A stretch of 64,000 nt of DNA from Motiliproteus sp036961355 (GCA_036961355.1 JBALVL010000022.1:10597-74596); one strand, 5' to 3'; numbered from the stretch's first letter, positions 26,684 through 35,645 are shown. Translations and numbers: made by a program. The notes: generated by a model from the sequence alone, not told the origin.

Positions 26684-26718
26684 AAAAAGCCCCGAACAAC
26701 CGATGTACAGGGCTTTTT
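26684..26718 (-). terminator. Terminator of the isc operon
   Basis: Perfect arms AAAAAGCCC (26684-26692) and GGGCTTTTT (26710-26718), 64 bases beyond the iscX stop on the minus strand and upstream of guaB. It insulates guaBA from isc transcription. Confidence 0.85.
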
Positions 26719-26782
26719 AGCTGACTAAATAGTCAGTAAAAGTATTAACGAGGGCTGGAACTACACCACCAGCCCCAGCGCT

Positions 26783-26983
26783 TTAGTCCATCTCATCGAT
26801 CCAGGTCGCCTGAATAGCTTCCAAAATCTTCTCACCACAGTGCTTAGGATCATCATCAAAATCCTCCAGCGCCAACACCCATTCCATAAGGTCGGTAAAA
26901 CGGATCGCGCGCGGGTCTACATCGGGGTGTTTTTCAACCAACTCGATCGCGATATCGAGTGTATCTACCCACTTTAACGCCAT
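26783..26983 (-). CDS. iscX: Fe-S cluster assembly protein IscX
   Basis: A 66-residue acidic protein with the family pattern MALKWVDTLDIAIEL, RFTDLMEWV and a C-terminal IDEMD. IscX (YfhJ) binds IscS and iron and tunes the rate of cluster assembly in competition with CyaY/frataxin. It is the last gene of the isc operon, 84 bases after fdx and followed by the operon terminator. Confidence 0.95.
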   Translation of the reverse strand: MALKWVDTLDIAIELVEKHPDVDPRAIRFTDLMEWVLALEDFDDDPKHCGEKILEAIQATWIDEMD

Positions 26984-27067
26984 AACTCACTCCTCAGACA
27001 GCCAATAACTAAACCATCCAGCAACACGGCCAAACTAATTCGGCCGAATACATCCCGACGGCAATAT

Positions 27068-27406
27068 TCAGTGCCCTTCCGACACCTGATTAATGGTGTA
27101 TTTCGGAATCTCGATAACCAGATCTTCCTCTCCCATCAATGCCTGACAGCTTAGCCGTGAATCAGGCTCCAGCCCCCAAGCTTTATCGAGCATGTCATCT
27201 TCCAGCTCGTCCGACTCCTCCAGCGAATCAAAACCTTCGCGGATCACTACATGACAGGTGGTACAGGCGCAGGACTTTTCACAGGCGTGCTCGATCTCGA
27301 TCCCTTCAGCCAGCGCCGCATCACAGATGCTGACCCCCGGCTCAACCTCAATCACCTTACCATCAGGGCAAAGCTCGTGGTGGGGCAAAAAAATTAACTG
27401 TGGCAT
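27068..27406 (-). CDS. fdx: ISC-system 2Fe-2S ferredoxin
   Basis: A 112-residue adrenodoxin-type ferredoxin. The cluster ligands are three Cys in ACEKSCACTTCH and a fourth in LSCQAL near the C-terminus. It donates electrons for cluster formation on IscU. It lies between hscA and iscX in the usual order, 93 bases after hscA. Confidence 0.96.
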   Translation of the reverse strand: MPQLIFLPHHELCPDGKVIEVEPGVSICDAALAEGIEIEHACEKSCACTTCHVVIREGFDSLEESDELEDDMLDKAWGLEPDSRLSCQALMGEEDLVIEIPKYTINQVSEGH

Positions 27407-27499
27407 TTCACTTCCTTTCTACCTCAACACCCCGATCAAGGGCGAGATACGGATTAAAACAATGGGACTGATCCCGAAAACAGAGCAACAGCCTTGCGC

Positions 27500-29368
27500 T
27501 TAGATCTCATTAATCTTATGACCCGCTAGCGCGCGACGGATACCATCGTCCATCCGCCGTGCCGCAAACTCATCACTGGCCGCACTCAGTACCTCGATAC
27601 CCTTAGCGATCGTTTTATGATCGGTACCGCTACCGATCACTTTGAGTTGCGCGATACCTTGCGCAAGAACCGCGCAATCTTCAGCTGTTAACAAACGCTC
27701 ACCATCCGCAGCCAGGGCCGCCTCCAGCGCTTCAACCAAACGTTCGGCTTCGACCTGCTGCTCACGTAACGTGCGAGCATCGTGATCCTCTTCAGCATGG
27801 CTAAAGGACTCTTTGATCATGCGGGCTATTTCGTCATCCGCTAAGCCGTAAGAAGGCTTAACCTCGACCGCGCTTTCAACGCCGCTGCCCAGCTCCCGCG
27901 CAGCTACGCCAAGCAGACCATCCGCATCCACCTGGAAGGTCACCCGCACCTTGGCATTACCTGCTGCCATCGGTGGAATGCCGCGTAGCTCGAATCGCGC
28001 CAGCGAGCGGCAATTATCGACCAGTTCACGCTCTCCTTGCAGCACATGAATCACCATCGCAGTTTGACCATCTTTGTAAGTGGTAAACTCCTGTGCACGC
28101 GCTACCGGAATCGGCGTATTGCGGTCGATCACCTTTTCGACCAAACCGCCCATCGTCTCCAGCCCCAGGGATAACGGAATCACATCAAGCAGCAACATTT
28201 CTGCATCGGGTTTGTTTCCGGCCAGCACATCCGCCTGAATCGCCGCCCCGATAGCAACCACCCGATCCGGGTCGATCTCGCTGTGCGGCACATTTCCAAA
28301 AAAACCTTCTACCAGCGTCCGCACATGCGGGACTCGGGTCGAACCACCGACCATCACCACTTCATTGACATCATCGATAGCGACATCGGCATCTTTCAAT
28401 GCACGGCGACAAGCACGCAAGGTTTGTTTAATTTTCGACTCGACCAACTCATTGAACTGCTCGCGAGTTAATACACCTTGCCAGGACTGACCCGCCAGCG
28501 TGATCGACAATTCGGTCTGATTTTGGTCGGTCAACGTTTCTTTAGCTTCTCGCGCCAGATCAAATAGACGACGCTGCTCTTCCCGCGGTAGCTCCGTCAA
28601 GCCAAGCTGCAGCATTACCCACTCGGCGATCGCGTGGTCAAAATCATCGCCACCCAGCGCACTATCACCGCCGGTCGCCAATACTTCGAACACACCCCGA
28701 TTAAGCTGCAGAATCGAAATATCAAAAGTACCGCCGCCCAAATCATAGACAGCGAAAGTCCCCTCTGCAGCATGATCAAGCCCGTAAGCCACAGCCGCTG
28801 CGGTCGGCTCACTCAACAGCCTTAGCACATTGATACCGGCTAATTTGGCCGCATCTTTGGTAGCCTGACGCTGCGCGTCATCAAAATACGCGGGGACTGT
28901 GATGACCGCCCCGACCAGCTCGTCTCCCAGCGCCTCACGGCCACGCTGTGCTAACACCTTAAGAATATCGGCCGAAATCTGTACCGGGCTTTTATCGCCA
29001 GCTGCTGTTTTGAGATAAGGCATTCCGGCATCAACGCCCGACTCAACAAAATCATAAGGCAGCTCAGTGCCTAACCGTTTGACATCATCGAGACCTCTGC
29101 CCATCAAACGTTTAACCGAAACGATGGTGTTAAACGGGTCATCCGCAGCTTCAGCTCGAGCATCAAACCCCACCGACGGTTCCGCTTCTGCACTGTAGCG
29201 CACCACCGAGGGCAATAAGTGACGCCCCTCAAGGTCCGGCAAGGTATCCGCCTGACCACTACGCACAGTAGCTAACAGTGAATTCGTGGTTCCCAGGTCG
29301 ATCCCGACCGCCAGCTTATGCTGGTGCGGCTTAGCGCTCTGTCCCGGTTCTGCAATCTGTAATAGCAT
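27500..29368 (-). CDS. hscA: Fe-S chaperone HscA (Hsp70 family)
   Basis: A 622-residue specialised Hsp70. The ATPase domain has GIDLGTTNSLLATV, VITVPAYFDDAQRQATKDAA, AVYDLGGGTFDISIL and VVMVGGSTRVPHVR. The substrate domain follows LLLDVIPLSLGLETMGG. It binds the LPPVK loop of IscU, which is present in the iscU product here, to promote cluster transfer, with HscB as co-chaperone. Its ATG overlaps the hscB stop (TAATG), so translation is coupled. Confidence 0.96.
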   Translation of the reverse strand: MLLQIAEPGQSAKPHQHKLAVGIDLGTTNSLLATVRSGQADTLPDLEGRHLLPSVVRYSAEAEPSVGFDARAEAADDPFNTIVSVKRLMGRGLDDVKRLGTELPYDFVESGVDAGMPYLKTAAGDKSPVQISADILKVLAQRGREALGDELVGAVITVPAYFDDAQRQATKDAAKLAGINVLRLLSEPTAAAVAYGLDHAAEGTFAVYDLGGGTFDISILQLNRGVFEVLATGGDSALGGDDFDHAIAEWVMLQLGLTELPREEQRRLFDLAREAKETLTDQNQTELSITLAGQSWQGVLTREQFNELVESKIKQTLRACRRALKDADVAIDDVNEVVMVGGSTRVPHVRTLVEGFFGNVPHSEIDPDRVVAIGAAIQADVLAGNKPDAEMLLLDVIPLSLGLETMGGLVEKVIDRNTPIPVARAQEFTTYKDGQTAMVIHVLQGERELVDNCRSLARFELRGIPPMAAGNAKVRVTFQVDADGLLGVAARELGSGVESAVEVKPSYGLADDEIARMIKESFSHAEEDHDARTLREQQVEAERLVEALEAALAADGERLLTAEDCAVLAQGIAQLKVIGSGTDHKTIAKGIEVLSAASDEFAARRMDDGIRRALAGHKINEI

Positions 29369-29907
29369 TAAACGTCCGCCAGTTGATCTTCTAGTAGTTC
29401 GATTTCGTGCCGCAGTTTATCGAAAAATTGCAGCTTTCGTAGCATTTCCAGCGCTTGTTGCAATTCATCCCGGTCATCGCTGGCGACCAACGTCGCTAGC
29501 AAGCCCTTTAGCTCCGCCTCAGAGATTTGTACCTGTTCGAGCAACGCCTCTAGCTCATCCATCGGAGTGGCTGAGCCAGCAATTTCCTCAAGCTGCTCAC
29601 GCAGCAGCATCTGCTGCATCAGAAATTTGCCATCGGCGATGGTGATCGAGCTACTGTCCGTATCGATCCCTTTAAGCTTGAGCAGATAAGCAGCACGCTT
29701 CAACGGAGACTTCAGCGTCGCCATGGCATCATTTAGGTGAGCCGTGGCCTGCACCGCGCGCAGCTGCTCACGCTCTCCTTGATGGGCAAACCGGTCGGGA
29801 TGGAGTTCTTTTTGCAACGAGCGGTAGCGCTCAGACAGCAATGCAGTGTCGACGGTAAAGTGCTGAGGGAGGTCAAACAGCAGGAAGTAGTTTTGTTCGA
29901 TGGCCAT
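29368..29907 (-). CDS. hscB: Fe-S co-chaperone HscB (J-domain)
   Basis: A 179-residue co-chaperone: an N-terminal J-domain with YFLLFDLPQHFTVD and the HPD motif in ELHPDRFAHQG, and a C-terminal helical domain that binds IscU. It stimulates HscA ATPase. It overlaps hscA by one base. The gap to iscA upstream is 253 bases, wide for this operon; I see no gene, terminator or clear promoter in it, though an internal start is possible. Confidence 0.95.
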   Translation of the reverse strand: MAIEQNYFLLFDLPQHFTVDTALLSERYRSLQKELHPDRFAHQGEREQLRAVQATAHLNDAMATLKSPLKRAAYLLKLKGIDTDSSSITIADGKFLMQQMLLREQLEEIAGSATPMDELEALLEQVQISEAELKGLLATLVASDDRDELQQALEMLRKLQFFDKLRHEIELLEDQLADV

Positions 29908-30160
29908 GAAAGGATTCAGAAATTAATCCCGGCACCGCAGCGGCTGCCCGGATATTGCTATGGATGCCTCTATAACCGTGATGGCACTCTACCGAATCGA
30001 AAAATCACGTTTTCAGAGCCGTGCCAAACCAGGAATAAAGATACACGTGCTTTATCAGCCATTGAACTGATATCCAACGACTGCTCTAGCTTATTCCCAC
30101 TTATACCTAACGACAGCAGAAGTCGCCATCAGGTAATAGTCGCCAGAGCCCCAGCTCGCG

Positions 30161-30484
30161 TTAAACGCTAAAGCTCTCACCGCAGCCGCATTCGCTACGC
30201 GCATTAGGGTTGTTAAATTTAAACCCTTCGTTGAGCCCTTCTTTGACAAAGTCGAGCTCGGTACCATCGAGATAAACGAGGCTCTTAGGGTCAATCACCA
30301 CCTGTAAACCATCGATATCAAACACGGTATCTTCCGTGGCAACGTTATCAGCAAACTCAAGAACGTAACCCATCCCGGAACAACCTGTGGTGCGAACGGC
30401 CAGGCGAATGCCGACCCCTGCGCCACGATTGCCGATAAAGTTGCTGACATGATGGCGTGCAGCTTCGGTCATGGTAATGGCCAT
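30161..30484 (-). CDS. iscA: Iron-sulfur cluster assembly protein IscA
   Basis: A 107-residue A-type carrier with the three conserved cysteines: one in TTGCSGMGY (about residue 35) and two in CGCGESFSV at the C-terminus. It accepts clusters or iron and delivers them to apo-proteins. It is located 100 bases after iscU in canonical order. Confidence 0.96.
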   Translation of the reverse strand: MAITMTEAARHHVSNFIGNRGAGVGIRLAVRTTGCSGMGYVLEFADNVATEDTVFDIDGLQVVIDPKSLVYLDGTELDFVKEGLNEGFKFNNPNARSECGCGESFSV

Positions 30485-30584
30485 AAAACTCCCTATTCAA
30501 CATCGGTCAATACCCGACAGTACCGACCTACCTGTAACTATTTTCTGCCAAAGATCAAAAGCGCCCTATATAGACGCCAACCGG

Positions 30585-30965
30585 TTACGTGTTCTTATTG
30601 CGGTAATCAGCTACTGCAGCTTTGATCGCATCTTCGGCCAACACTGAGCAGTGAATTTTCACTGGCGGCAAAGCCAATTCCTGCGAGATTTCGGTATTTT
30701 TGAGTTGCGCGGCTTGATCCAACGTCATGCCTTTGACCCATTCGGTCACCAAGGAGCTTGACGCAATCGCTGAGCCACAACCGTACGTTTTAAACTTGGC
30801 ATCCTCAATCACACCTTCGTCGCTGACTTTGATCTGCAACCGCATCACATCACCACACGCGGGCGCACCGACCATACCGGTCCCAACATGGCTGTCTGAA
30901 TCGTCCATCTTGCCAACGTTACGGGGGTTTTCGTAGTGATCTAAAACTTCTTCGCTATATGCCAT
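30585..30965 (-). CDS. iscU: Fe-S cluster scaffold IscU
   Basis: A 126-residue scaffold on which 2Fe-2S clusters form. The three ligand cysteines are visible in GAPACGDVM (about 37), YGCGSAIASSS (about 63) and KIHCSVLAEDA (about 106). The HscA recognition loop LPPVK is directly before the third Cys. It follows iscS by 47 bases. Confidence 0.97.
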   Translation of the reverse strand: MAYSEEVLDHYENPRNVGKMDDSDSHVGTGMVGAPACGDVMRLQIKVSDEGVIEDAKFKTYGCGSAIASSSLVTEWVKGMTLDQAAQLKNTEISQELALPPVKIHCSVLAEDAIKAAVADYRNKNT

Positions 30966-31012
30966 GATTCTCTACCTCTGTAGGTCTATTGCTCGTCGTA
31001 AAGAGCAGTCAC

Positions 31013-32227
31013 TTAGTGACTGACCCACTCAACCTTTTCCAGATCCACACCGTCTTTGTACATGTCCCATAACGGTGATAATTCACGCAGCTTGTTCACA
31101 GCGGTGCGCACTTTGTCGATTGCAAAATCGACCTCTTCCTCGGTTGAGAAGCGACCGATAGCAAAACGGATCGAGCTATGCGCCATCTCATCGTTCATTC
31201 CCAACGCACGAAGCACGTACGAAGGCTCCAAGCTGGCCGAAGTACAAGCCGACCCGGAAGATACCGCCAAATCTTTGAGCGCCATCAGCAAGGATTCACC
31301 TTCAACAAAGTTAAAACTGATATTCATATTTCCGGGAACTCGCTGATCAAAGTCGCCGTTACAGAACACCTGCTCCAGATCACTGACGCCATCCCACAAG
31401 CGCTTGCGCAATGCCATCAGCTTGCGATTCTCATCGTGCATCTCAGCCTTAGCCAAGGCAAAAGCTTCACCCATACCGACGATCTGATGTGTCGCTAACG
31501 TACCCGAACGCATGCCACGCTCATGGCCGCCACCGTGCATCTGCGCTTCCAGACGAACCCGAGGCTTACGACACACATAAAGTGCTCCGATCCCCTTAGG
31601 GCCGTAAACCTTATGGGCCGAGAAAGACATCAGATCGACCTTCAATCGTTCCAAGTCTATGTTGAGTTTGCCTGCGCTCTGCGCCGCGTCAACGTGAAAC
31701 AGCACTTTATTAGCACGAGTGATTTCGCCGATCGCTTCGATGTCATTGATCACACCGATCTCGTTGTTGACCTGCATAATCGACACTAAAATGGTGTCTT
31801 CACGCAATGCCTGTTGAACAGACTCTGGCGTCACAACTCCGTTAGGCTGTGGGTCGAGATAAGTCACTTCAAAGCCTTCACGCTCCAACTGGCGACAAGT
31901 ATCAAGCACCGCCTTATGTTCGATCTTTGAGGTGATGATGTGCTTGCCCTTCTTGCTGTAGAAATGAGCAACACCTTTAATAGCCAGATTGTCTGATTCG
32001 GTAGCGCCCGAAGTCCAAACAATTTCACGAGGATCGCAATTCAGCAAGTCCGCGACTTGACGACGAGCAATCTCCACGGCCTCTTCGGCCTTCCAGCCAA
32101 ACATATGCGAACGCGAGGCAGGGTTACCAAAATTACCCTCAAGCGTCAGACACTGAGCCATTTTTTCAGCGACACGGGGATCCATCGGTGTAGTGGCTGA
32201 GTAATCCAAGTAGATCGGCAACTTCAT
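31013..32227 (-). CDS. iscS: Cysteine desulfurase IscS
   Basis: A 404-residue PLP enzyme that moves sulfur from cysteine to IscU and other acceptors, including tRNA thiolation proteins. MKLPIYLDYSATTPMDPRV is the standard N-terminus, the PLP lysine is in SFSAHKVYGPKGIG, and the persulfide Cys is in SSGSACTSASLEPS. It ends with the IscU-binding segment typical of group I desulfurases. It is the second gene of the operon, 28 bases after iscR. Confidence 0.97.
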   Translation of the reverse strand: MKLPIYLDYSATTPMDPRVAEKMAQCLTLEGNFGNPASRSHMFGWKAEEAVEIARRQVADLLNCDPREIVWTSGATESDNLAIKGVAHFYSKKGKHIITSKIEHKAVLDTCRQLEREGFEVTYLDPQPNGVVTPESVQQALREDTILVSIMQVNNEIGVINDIEAIGEITRANKVLFHVDAAQSAGKLNIDLERLKVDLMSFSAHKVYGPKGIGALYVCRKPRVRLEAQMHGGGHERGMRSGTLATHQIVGMGEAFALAKAEMHDENRKLMALRKRLWDGVSDLEQVFCNGDFDQRVPGNMNISFNFVEGESLLMALKDLAVSSGSACTSASLEPSYVLRALGMNDEMAHSSIRFAIGRFSTEEEVDFAIDKVRTAVNKLRELSPLWDMYKDGVDLEKVEWVSH

Positions 32228-32255
32228 TCTATTCTCCGTTCAATGCAACTGGCGA

Positions 32256-32735
32256 TCAGGCCGTTGCTTCAATCCGTTCAAATTCAAGGTTTTTCAGGTG
32301 CACCGTATCCAAGCGCAGGGCAGCTTGCTGGACATCTTTACGTGCAACCAGATCCGCTAGGCTAATCCCGCTCAGAAACTGGTGAATCTGGGCACTGAGG
32401 TCGCACCATAAATGGTGCGTCAAACAGGTTTCACCCTCGTGGCAATCACCCTTGCTATTACAGCCGGTAGCATCAACCGATTCATTCACCGCATCGATCA
32501 CCTGCACCACAAAAATACCGGCCTTATCACGACTCAATTGATAGCCACCACCGGGTCCACGAACACTCTTTACCAGCTCATTACGACGTAATTTAGCAAA
32601 CAGCTGCTCCAGATATGACAACGAAATTTTCTGTCTCGATGAGATATCAGCAAGACTGATCGGCCCTTGTCCTTCGTGCAGCGCCAAATCCAGCATCGCT
32701 GTCACGGCATAGCGCCCTTTGGTTGTTAATCGCAT
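32256..32735 (-). CDS. iscR: Fe-S sensing transcriptional regulator IscR
   Basis: A 159-residue Rrf2-family regulator. It has an N-terminal winged helix (MRLTTKGRYAVTAMLDLA) and the 2Fe-2S ligands in GCNSKGDCHEGETC followed by LTHHLW (three Cys and one His). Cluster-loaded IscR represses its own operon; apo-IscR acts on a second class of sites. Two IscR-like sites and a strong promoter lie immediately upstream, so classical autoregulation is expected. It is the first gene of the isc operon. Confidence 0.96.
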   Translation of the reverse strand: MRLTTKGRYAVTAMLDLALHEGQGPISLADISSRQKISLSYLEQLFAKLRRNELVKSVRGPGGGYQLSRDKAGIFVVQVIDAVNESVDATGCNSKGDCHEGETCLTHHLWCDLSAQIHQFLSGISLADLVARKDVQQAALRLDTVHLKNLEFERIEATA

Positions 32736-32768
32736 TTTTAATCCCCGTTATTAGTACTACTACGCCGG

Positions 32769-32797
32769 ATTATCCTTTGACTGACTATTTTAGTCAA
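32769..32797 (-). promoter_or_regulatory. isc operon promoter
   Basis: On the minus strand TTGACT (32797-32792) and GATAAT (32774-32769) are separated by exactly 17 bases, one mismatch each from the sigma-70 consensus. The -10 lies about 33 bases upstream of the iscR start codon. Confidence 0.75.
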
Positions 32798-32801
32798 CTA
32801 T
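32777..32801 (-). promoter_or_regulatory. IscR type 1 operator, site 1
   Basis: The minus strand reads ATAGTTGACTAAAATAGTCAG and four further bases, matching the E. coli type 1 consensus core (GACT-n5-AGTC with an ATA lead). It covers the -35 box and spacer, where repression by 2Fe-2S-IscR is expected. Confidence 0.65.
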
Positions 32802-32826
32802 ATACCTGACTAAATCAATCAACTAA
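32802..32826 (-). promoter_or_regulatory. IscR-like operator, site 2
   Basis: The minus strand has GATTGATTTAGTCAGGTAT: a perfect right half (AGTCAGGTAT) and a left core with one change (GATT for GACT). It directly abuts site 1 on the upstream side, like the paired sites at the E. coli iscR promoter. Confidence 0.5.
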
Positions 32827-32940
32827 ATACAACCCGCTATCCCGATCAAACTGGATACACTTTACCACAGACGCCAAACCCCTACAGCCGCTCACTTTGA
32901 GCAACAATGAAAACCTTCGAGCACTCATACCAACCAACAA

Positions 32941-33768
32941 TTAAGGCTTCTCTGACTGGCTGCCCGTAAGCGGTTGATCCTCTTCAACAGCAGCAAAATC
33001 AGCCGCCTTAAGCTCCGGCAGCTGCTGCTCCGGACAGTCCGCGCCCAGCGCCCGCATCGCCTGCCCCATTGTCTCTATTCGTGTATCTACAGCTTCCATA
33101 TGATCAAGCAACGAGCGTATCGCATGCGCCACCGGATCAGGCAACTCACTGGTGACACCGTATGCATCAAAACCGATCTTATCAGCCACCAACCGGCGCT
33201 GCTCCAACTGCTCAGCAGTCAGCGTTTCGGCCGTCTCGCAATCTTCTTCAGCCTGCGCACAGCGCACAATCCGCCCAGGAATACCAACCACAGTAGCCCC
33301 CGCAGGCACCTCTTTGGTAATCACCGCATTGGAACCGATCCGGGCATCTTTACCGACCACGAACGGCCCCAGGATTTTAGCGCCAGCACCAACCACCACA
33401 CCATCCTCAAGCGTTGGATGACGTTTACCTTTATTCCAAGTCGTCCCACCCAAGGTTACGCCGTGATACAAGGTAACATCGTTACCGATTTCAGCGGTCT
33501 CACCGATCACTACTCCCATACCATGATCGATAAAAAACCGCCGACCTATCCGTGCGCCAGGATGAATTTCAACCCCGGTCAAGAAACGTGAAAAGGTAGA
33601 AATGGTACGCGCCAGCCACTTAAAACCACGCCGCCACAAACCATGACAAAGACGATGCAGCATCAACGCATGCAGACCCGGGTAGTTGGTCAGCACCTCA
33701 AAGGCATTTCGCGCTGCTGGGTCCCGATCAAAGACCGAACTAACGTCTTCTCTCAATTGATCAAACAT
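32941..33768 (-). CDS. cysE: Serine O-acetyltransferase
   Basis: A 275-residue (start 33768, MFDQLREDVSSVFDRDPAAR) left-handed beta-helix transferase making O-acetylserine for cysteine synthesis. The hexapeptide region runs from HPGARIGRRFFIDHGMGVVIGETAEIG to VVGIPGRIV, with the catalytic Asp-His pair in FIDHG. A strong AGGAGGTGAAA ribosome site lies inside the end of trmJ, and the genes overlap by 8 bases. It supplies the cysteine that IscS uses. The C-terminal extension of about 95 residues is usual for the longer proteobacterial form. Confidence 0.95.
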   Translation of the reverse strand: MFDQLREDVSSVFDRDPAARNAFEVLTNYPGLHALMLHRLCHGLWRRGFKWLARTISTFSRFLTGVEIHPGARIGRRFFIDHGMGVVIGETAEIGNDVTLYHGVTLGGTTWNKGKRHPTLEDGVVVGAGAKILGPFVVGKDARIGSNAVITKEVPAGATVVGIPGRIVRCAQAEEDCETAETLTAEQLEQRRLVADKIGFDAYGVTSELPDPVAHAIRSLLDHMEAVDTRIETMGQAMRALGADCPEQQLPELKAADFAAVEEDQPLTGSQSEKP

Positions 33769-34537
33769 TTTCACCTCCTGACTTACCCGCAACTTTCTGG
33801 GTAGCGGTCAAAATCCCACGCAACACACCCACCTCAACCCGATCAGGGTGGCTACGCATATACAAACGCCGCAAACGAGTCATAAGCTGACGCGGATTGT
33901 CAGGATCAAGAAAATCGATCTCGGTGAGAGTTTTTTCCATATGCACAAACAATCGCTCCAACTCATCTGCACTGGCCGACTCGATATCCCAGGCAGTGCC
34001 CCAATGCTCCGCATCAGCGACTAAGACCTCAGGCTGGGACAAGGCAGACATCCGCAGCTCATAACACAACACCTGCACAGCAGCAGCAAGATTCAGCGAG
34101 CTAAAGTCAGGATTCGAGGGAATATGCACATGACGATGACAACGATGCAACTCATCGTTGGTCAACCCCCGGTCTTCACGGCCAAACACCAACGCAACTT
34201 GAGGAAGCTCACCCTCAGCGTCCCGCTGAACGGCAATCACTTGCTCGGCCATCTGCCTTGGGTCGACCACCGGCCACGGAATATGACGCCCCCGAGCGCT
34301 AGCACCAACAACCAACTGACAACCTTCTAGCGCCTCATCAAGCGTGGAAACGACACGCGCTTGCTGCAACACATCGGCGGCACCTGCAGCCCGAGCCACC
34401 GCTGTATCACTGGGAAATTCCTTGGGATCAACCAGTACCAGCTGACTTACTGCCATATTTTTCATGGCACGCGCCACCCCGCCAATATTGCCGGGATGGG
34501 AAGTATTAACCAGCACGATTCGAATCGAAGCGAGCAT
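33761..34537 (-). CDS. trmJ: tRNA (cytidine/uridine-2'-O-)-methyltransferase TrmJ
   Basis: A 258-residue SPOUT methyltransferase for position 32 of several tRNAs. Family blocks are IRIVLVNTSHPGNIGGVARAMKNM at the N-terminus, LVFGREDRGLTNDEL (about 120) and HVHIPSNPDFSSLNLAAAVQVL, which forms the trefoil knot. It lies upstream of cysE and the isc operon and divergent from the suhB homologue, as in Pseudomonas. Confidence 0.95.
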   Translation of the reverse strand: MLASIRIVLVNTSHPGNIGGVARAMKNMAVSQLVLVDPKEFPSDTAVARAAGAADVLQQARVVSTLDEALEGCQLVVGASARGRHIPWPVVDPRQMAEQVIAVQRDAEGELPQVALVFGREDRGLTNDELHRCHRHVHIPSNPDFSSLNLAAAVQVLCYELRMSALSQPEVLVADAEHWGTAWDIESASADELERLFVHMEKTLTEIDFLDPDNPRQLMTRLRRLYMRSHPDRVEVGVLRGILTATQKVAGKSGGENV

Positions 34538-34689
34538 GAAAGCATTCTCTGTAAATTATAGGCGCACGAATTCTACCAGATATCCGAGCAGGGCCGTAAG
34601 CTATAGCGCGATATTCAGCCAGACCCGCGCACCTCTTCCGATTCACTGTCGAGGCATAAAACACTTAGGCGCAAAGCCCCCTTCTTTGG

Positions 34690-34695
34690 TATACT
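34690..34695 (+). promoter_or_regulatory. Candidate -10 box of suhB-like gene
   Basis: TATACT, 34 bases upstream of the ATG at 34730. No good -35 is seen 16-18 bases further upstream. Confidence 0.35.
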
Positions 34696-34729
34696 GCGCG
34701 ACTATTTTAGCCTTACAGAAAAAGCCATC

Positions 34730-35509
34730 ATGCAACCCACACTAAATATCGCCCTGCGGGCCGCCCGTATAGCCGGCGAACAAGTCGCTCGCGCCGTCGA
34801 TCGGCTCGATATCATCAAATCAGAAAACGAGGATGTTGCGGAATTCATCGCTGAAACCGCCGCTGCTGCCGAGCGTTCTATCGCCTATCACCTACTGAAA
34901 GCAAACCCCGGACACCGCATCACCGGCCAGCATAGCGGCAACATTGGCGCAGGCGAAGCCAGCGACCATGAGTGGTTCGTCAACCCGATCGACGGCCTGA
35001 CCAATTTCGCCAATGCGTTACCAACATTTGCACTGACCCTGGTCTGCAAGGTTCAAGGCAAGATCGAACACGCCGTTGTACTCAACCCGAACACCGGCGA
35101 AGAGTTCACCGCCAGCCGCGGTCGTGGCGCTCAAGTCAATGGTAAGCGAACTCGCGTCAGCGACCTGAAAACCCTGCCCAAAGCGCTGATCGGTAATTAC
35201 TACAATCATCGCGACGACGCTGGGCTCGAACGCCATCTGCGCGGTACAAAAACGGTCTATCAGCAACAAGCCGAACTCCACCAGATCGGCTCTGCCGCAC
35301 TGACGCTTGCTTACCAAGCCGCCGGCCGCACTGACAGCTGCTGGATTCAGGGCGCTGACAGCTGGGAACTGGAAGCAGGCCTACTGCTGCTTCAAGAATC
35401 CGGCGCACTAATCGGAGACTTCAACGGCAACAACGGCATGCTTGAGAGCGGCAACCTGATCGCCGCCAACCCCAAGCTGTTTAAGCAGATGCTTAAGCAA
35501 CTGCACTAA
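34730..35509 (+). CDS. suhB: SuhB-like inositol monophosphatase homologue with lost catalytic residues
   Basis: A 259-residue IMPase-fold protein matching SuhB along its length (MQPTLNIALRAARIAGEQVA; IGSAALTLAYQAAGR; LIAANPKLFKQML) and in its usual place divergent from trmJ. Catalytic metal ligands are altered. The EES motif reads GQHS (Gln67 for Glu67), DPLDGT reads NPIDGL (85-90, first Asp now Asn, Asp88 kept), and the late WD motif reads WE (212-213). The early NVD acid is also gone. It probably has little or no phosphatase activity. E. coli SuhB has a second, non-enzymatic role in the NusB/NusA rRNA antitermination complex, so this may be a structural version kept for that role; that is inference. 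Confidence 0.85.
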   Translation: MQPTLNIALRAARIAGEQVARAVDRLDIIKSENEDVAEFIAETAAAAERSIAYHLLKANPGHRITGQHSGNIGAGEASDHEWFVNPIDGLTNFANALPTFALTLVCKVQGKIEHAVVLNPNTGEEFTASRGRGAQVNGKRTRVSDLKTLPKALIGNYYNHRDDAGLERHLRGTKTVYQQQAELHQIGSAALTLAYQAAGRTDSCWIQGADSWELEAGLLLLQESGALIGDFNGNNGMLESGNLIAANPKLFKQMLKQLH

Positions 35510-35529
35510 AACATCTGCCAAGACAGTCA

Positions 35530-35565
35530 AAAAAAGGCGACCCTCTTAAGAAGGTCGCCTTTTTT
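35530..35565 (+). terminator. Terminator after suhB
   Basis: Perfect arms AAAAAAGGCGACC (35530-35542) and GGTCGCCTTTTTT (35553-35565), 20 bases after the stop codon. Confidence 0.9.
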
Positions 35566-35594
35566 ATACTCGCCAGAAAGCACTTACCCCAAAC

Positions 35595-35624
35595 AAAAAC
35601 GGAGAGCCGAAGCTCTCCGTTTTT
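35595..35624 (-). terminator. Terminator of purA (minus strand)
   Basis: Perfect 13-base arms AAAAACGGAGAGC (35595-35607) and GCTCTCCGTTTTT (35612-35624) with a stable CGAA/TTCG tetraloop, 21 bases beyond the purA stop. It can act in both directions. Confidence 0.9.
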
Positions 35625-35645
35625 AGTGCACCAAAAAATTTCCTA

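Noticed and set aside
29908..30160. Hidden gene or promoter between iscA and hscB
   Set aside because: The gap is wider than usual, but no ORF with a ribosome site, no terminator and no good promoter could be found.
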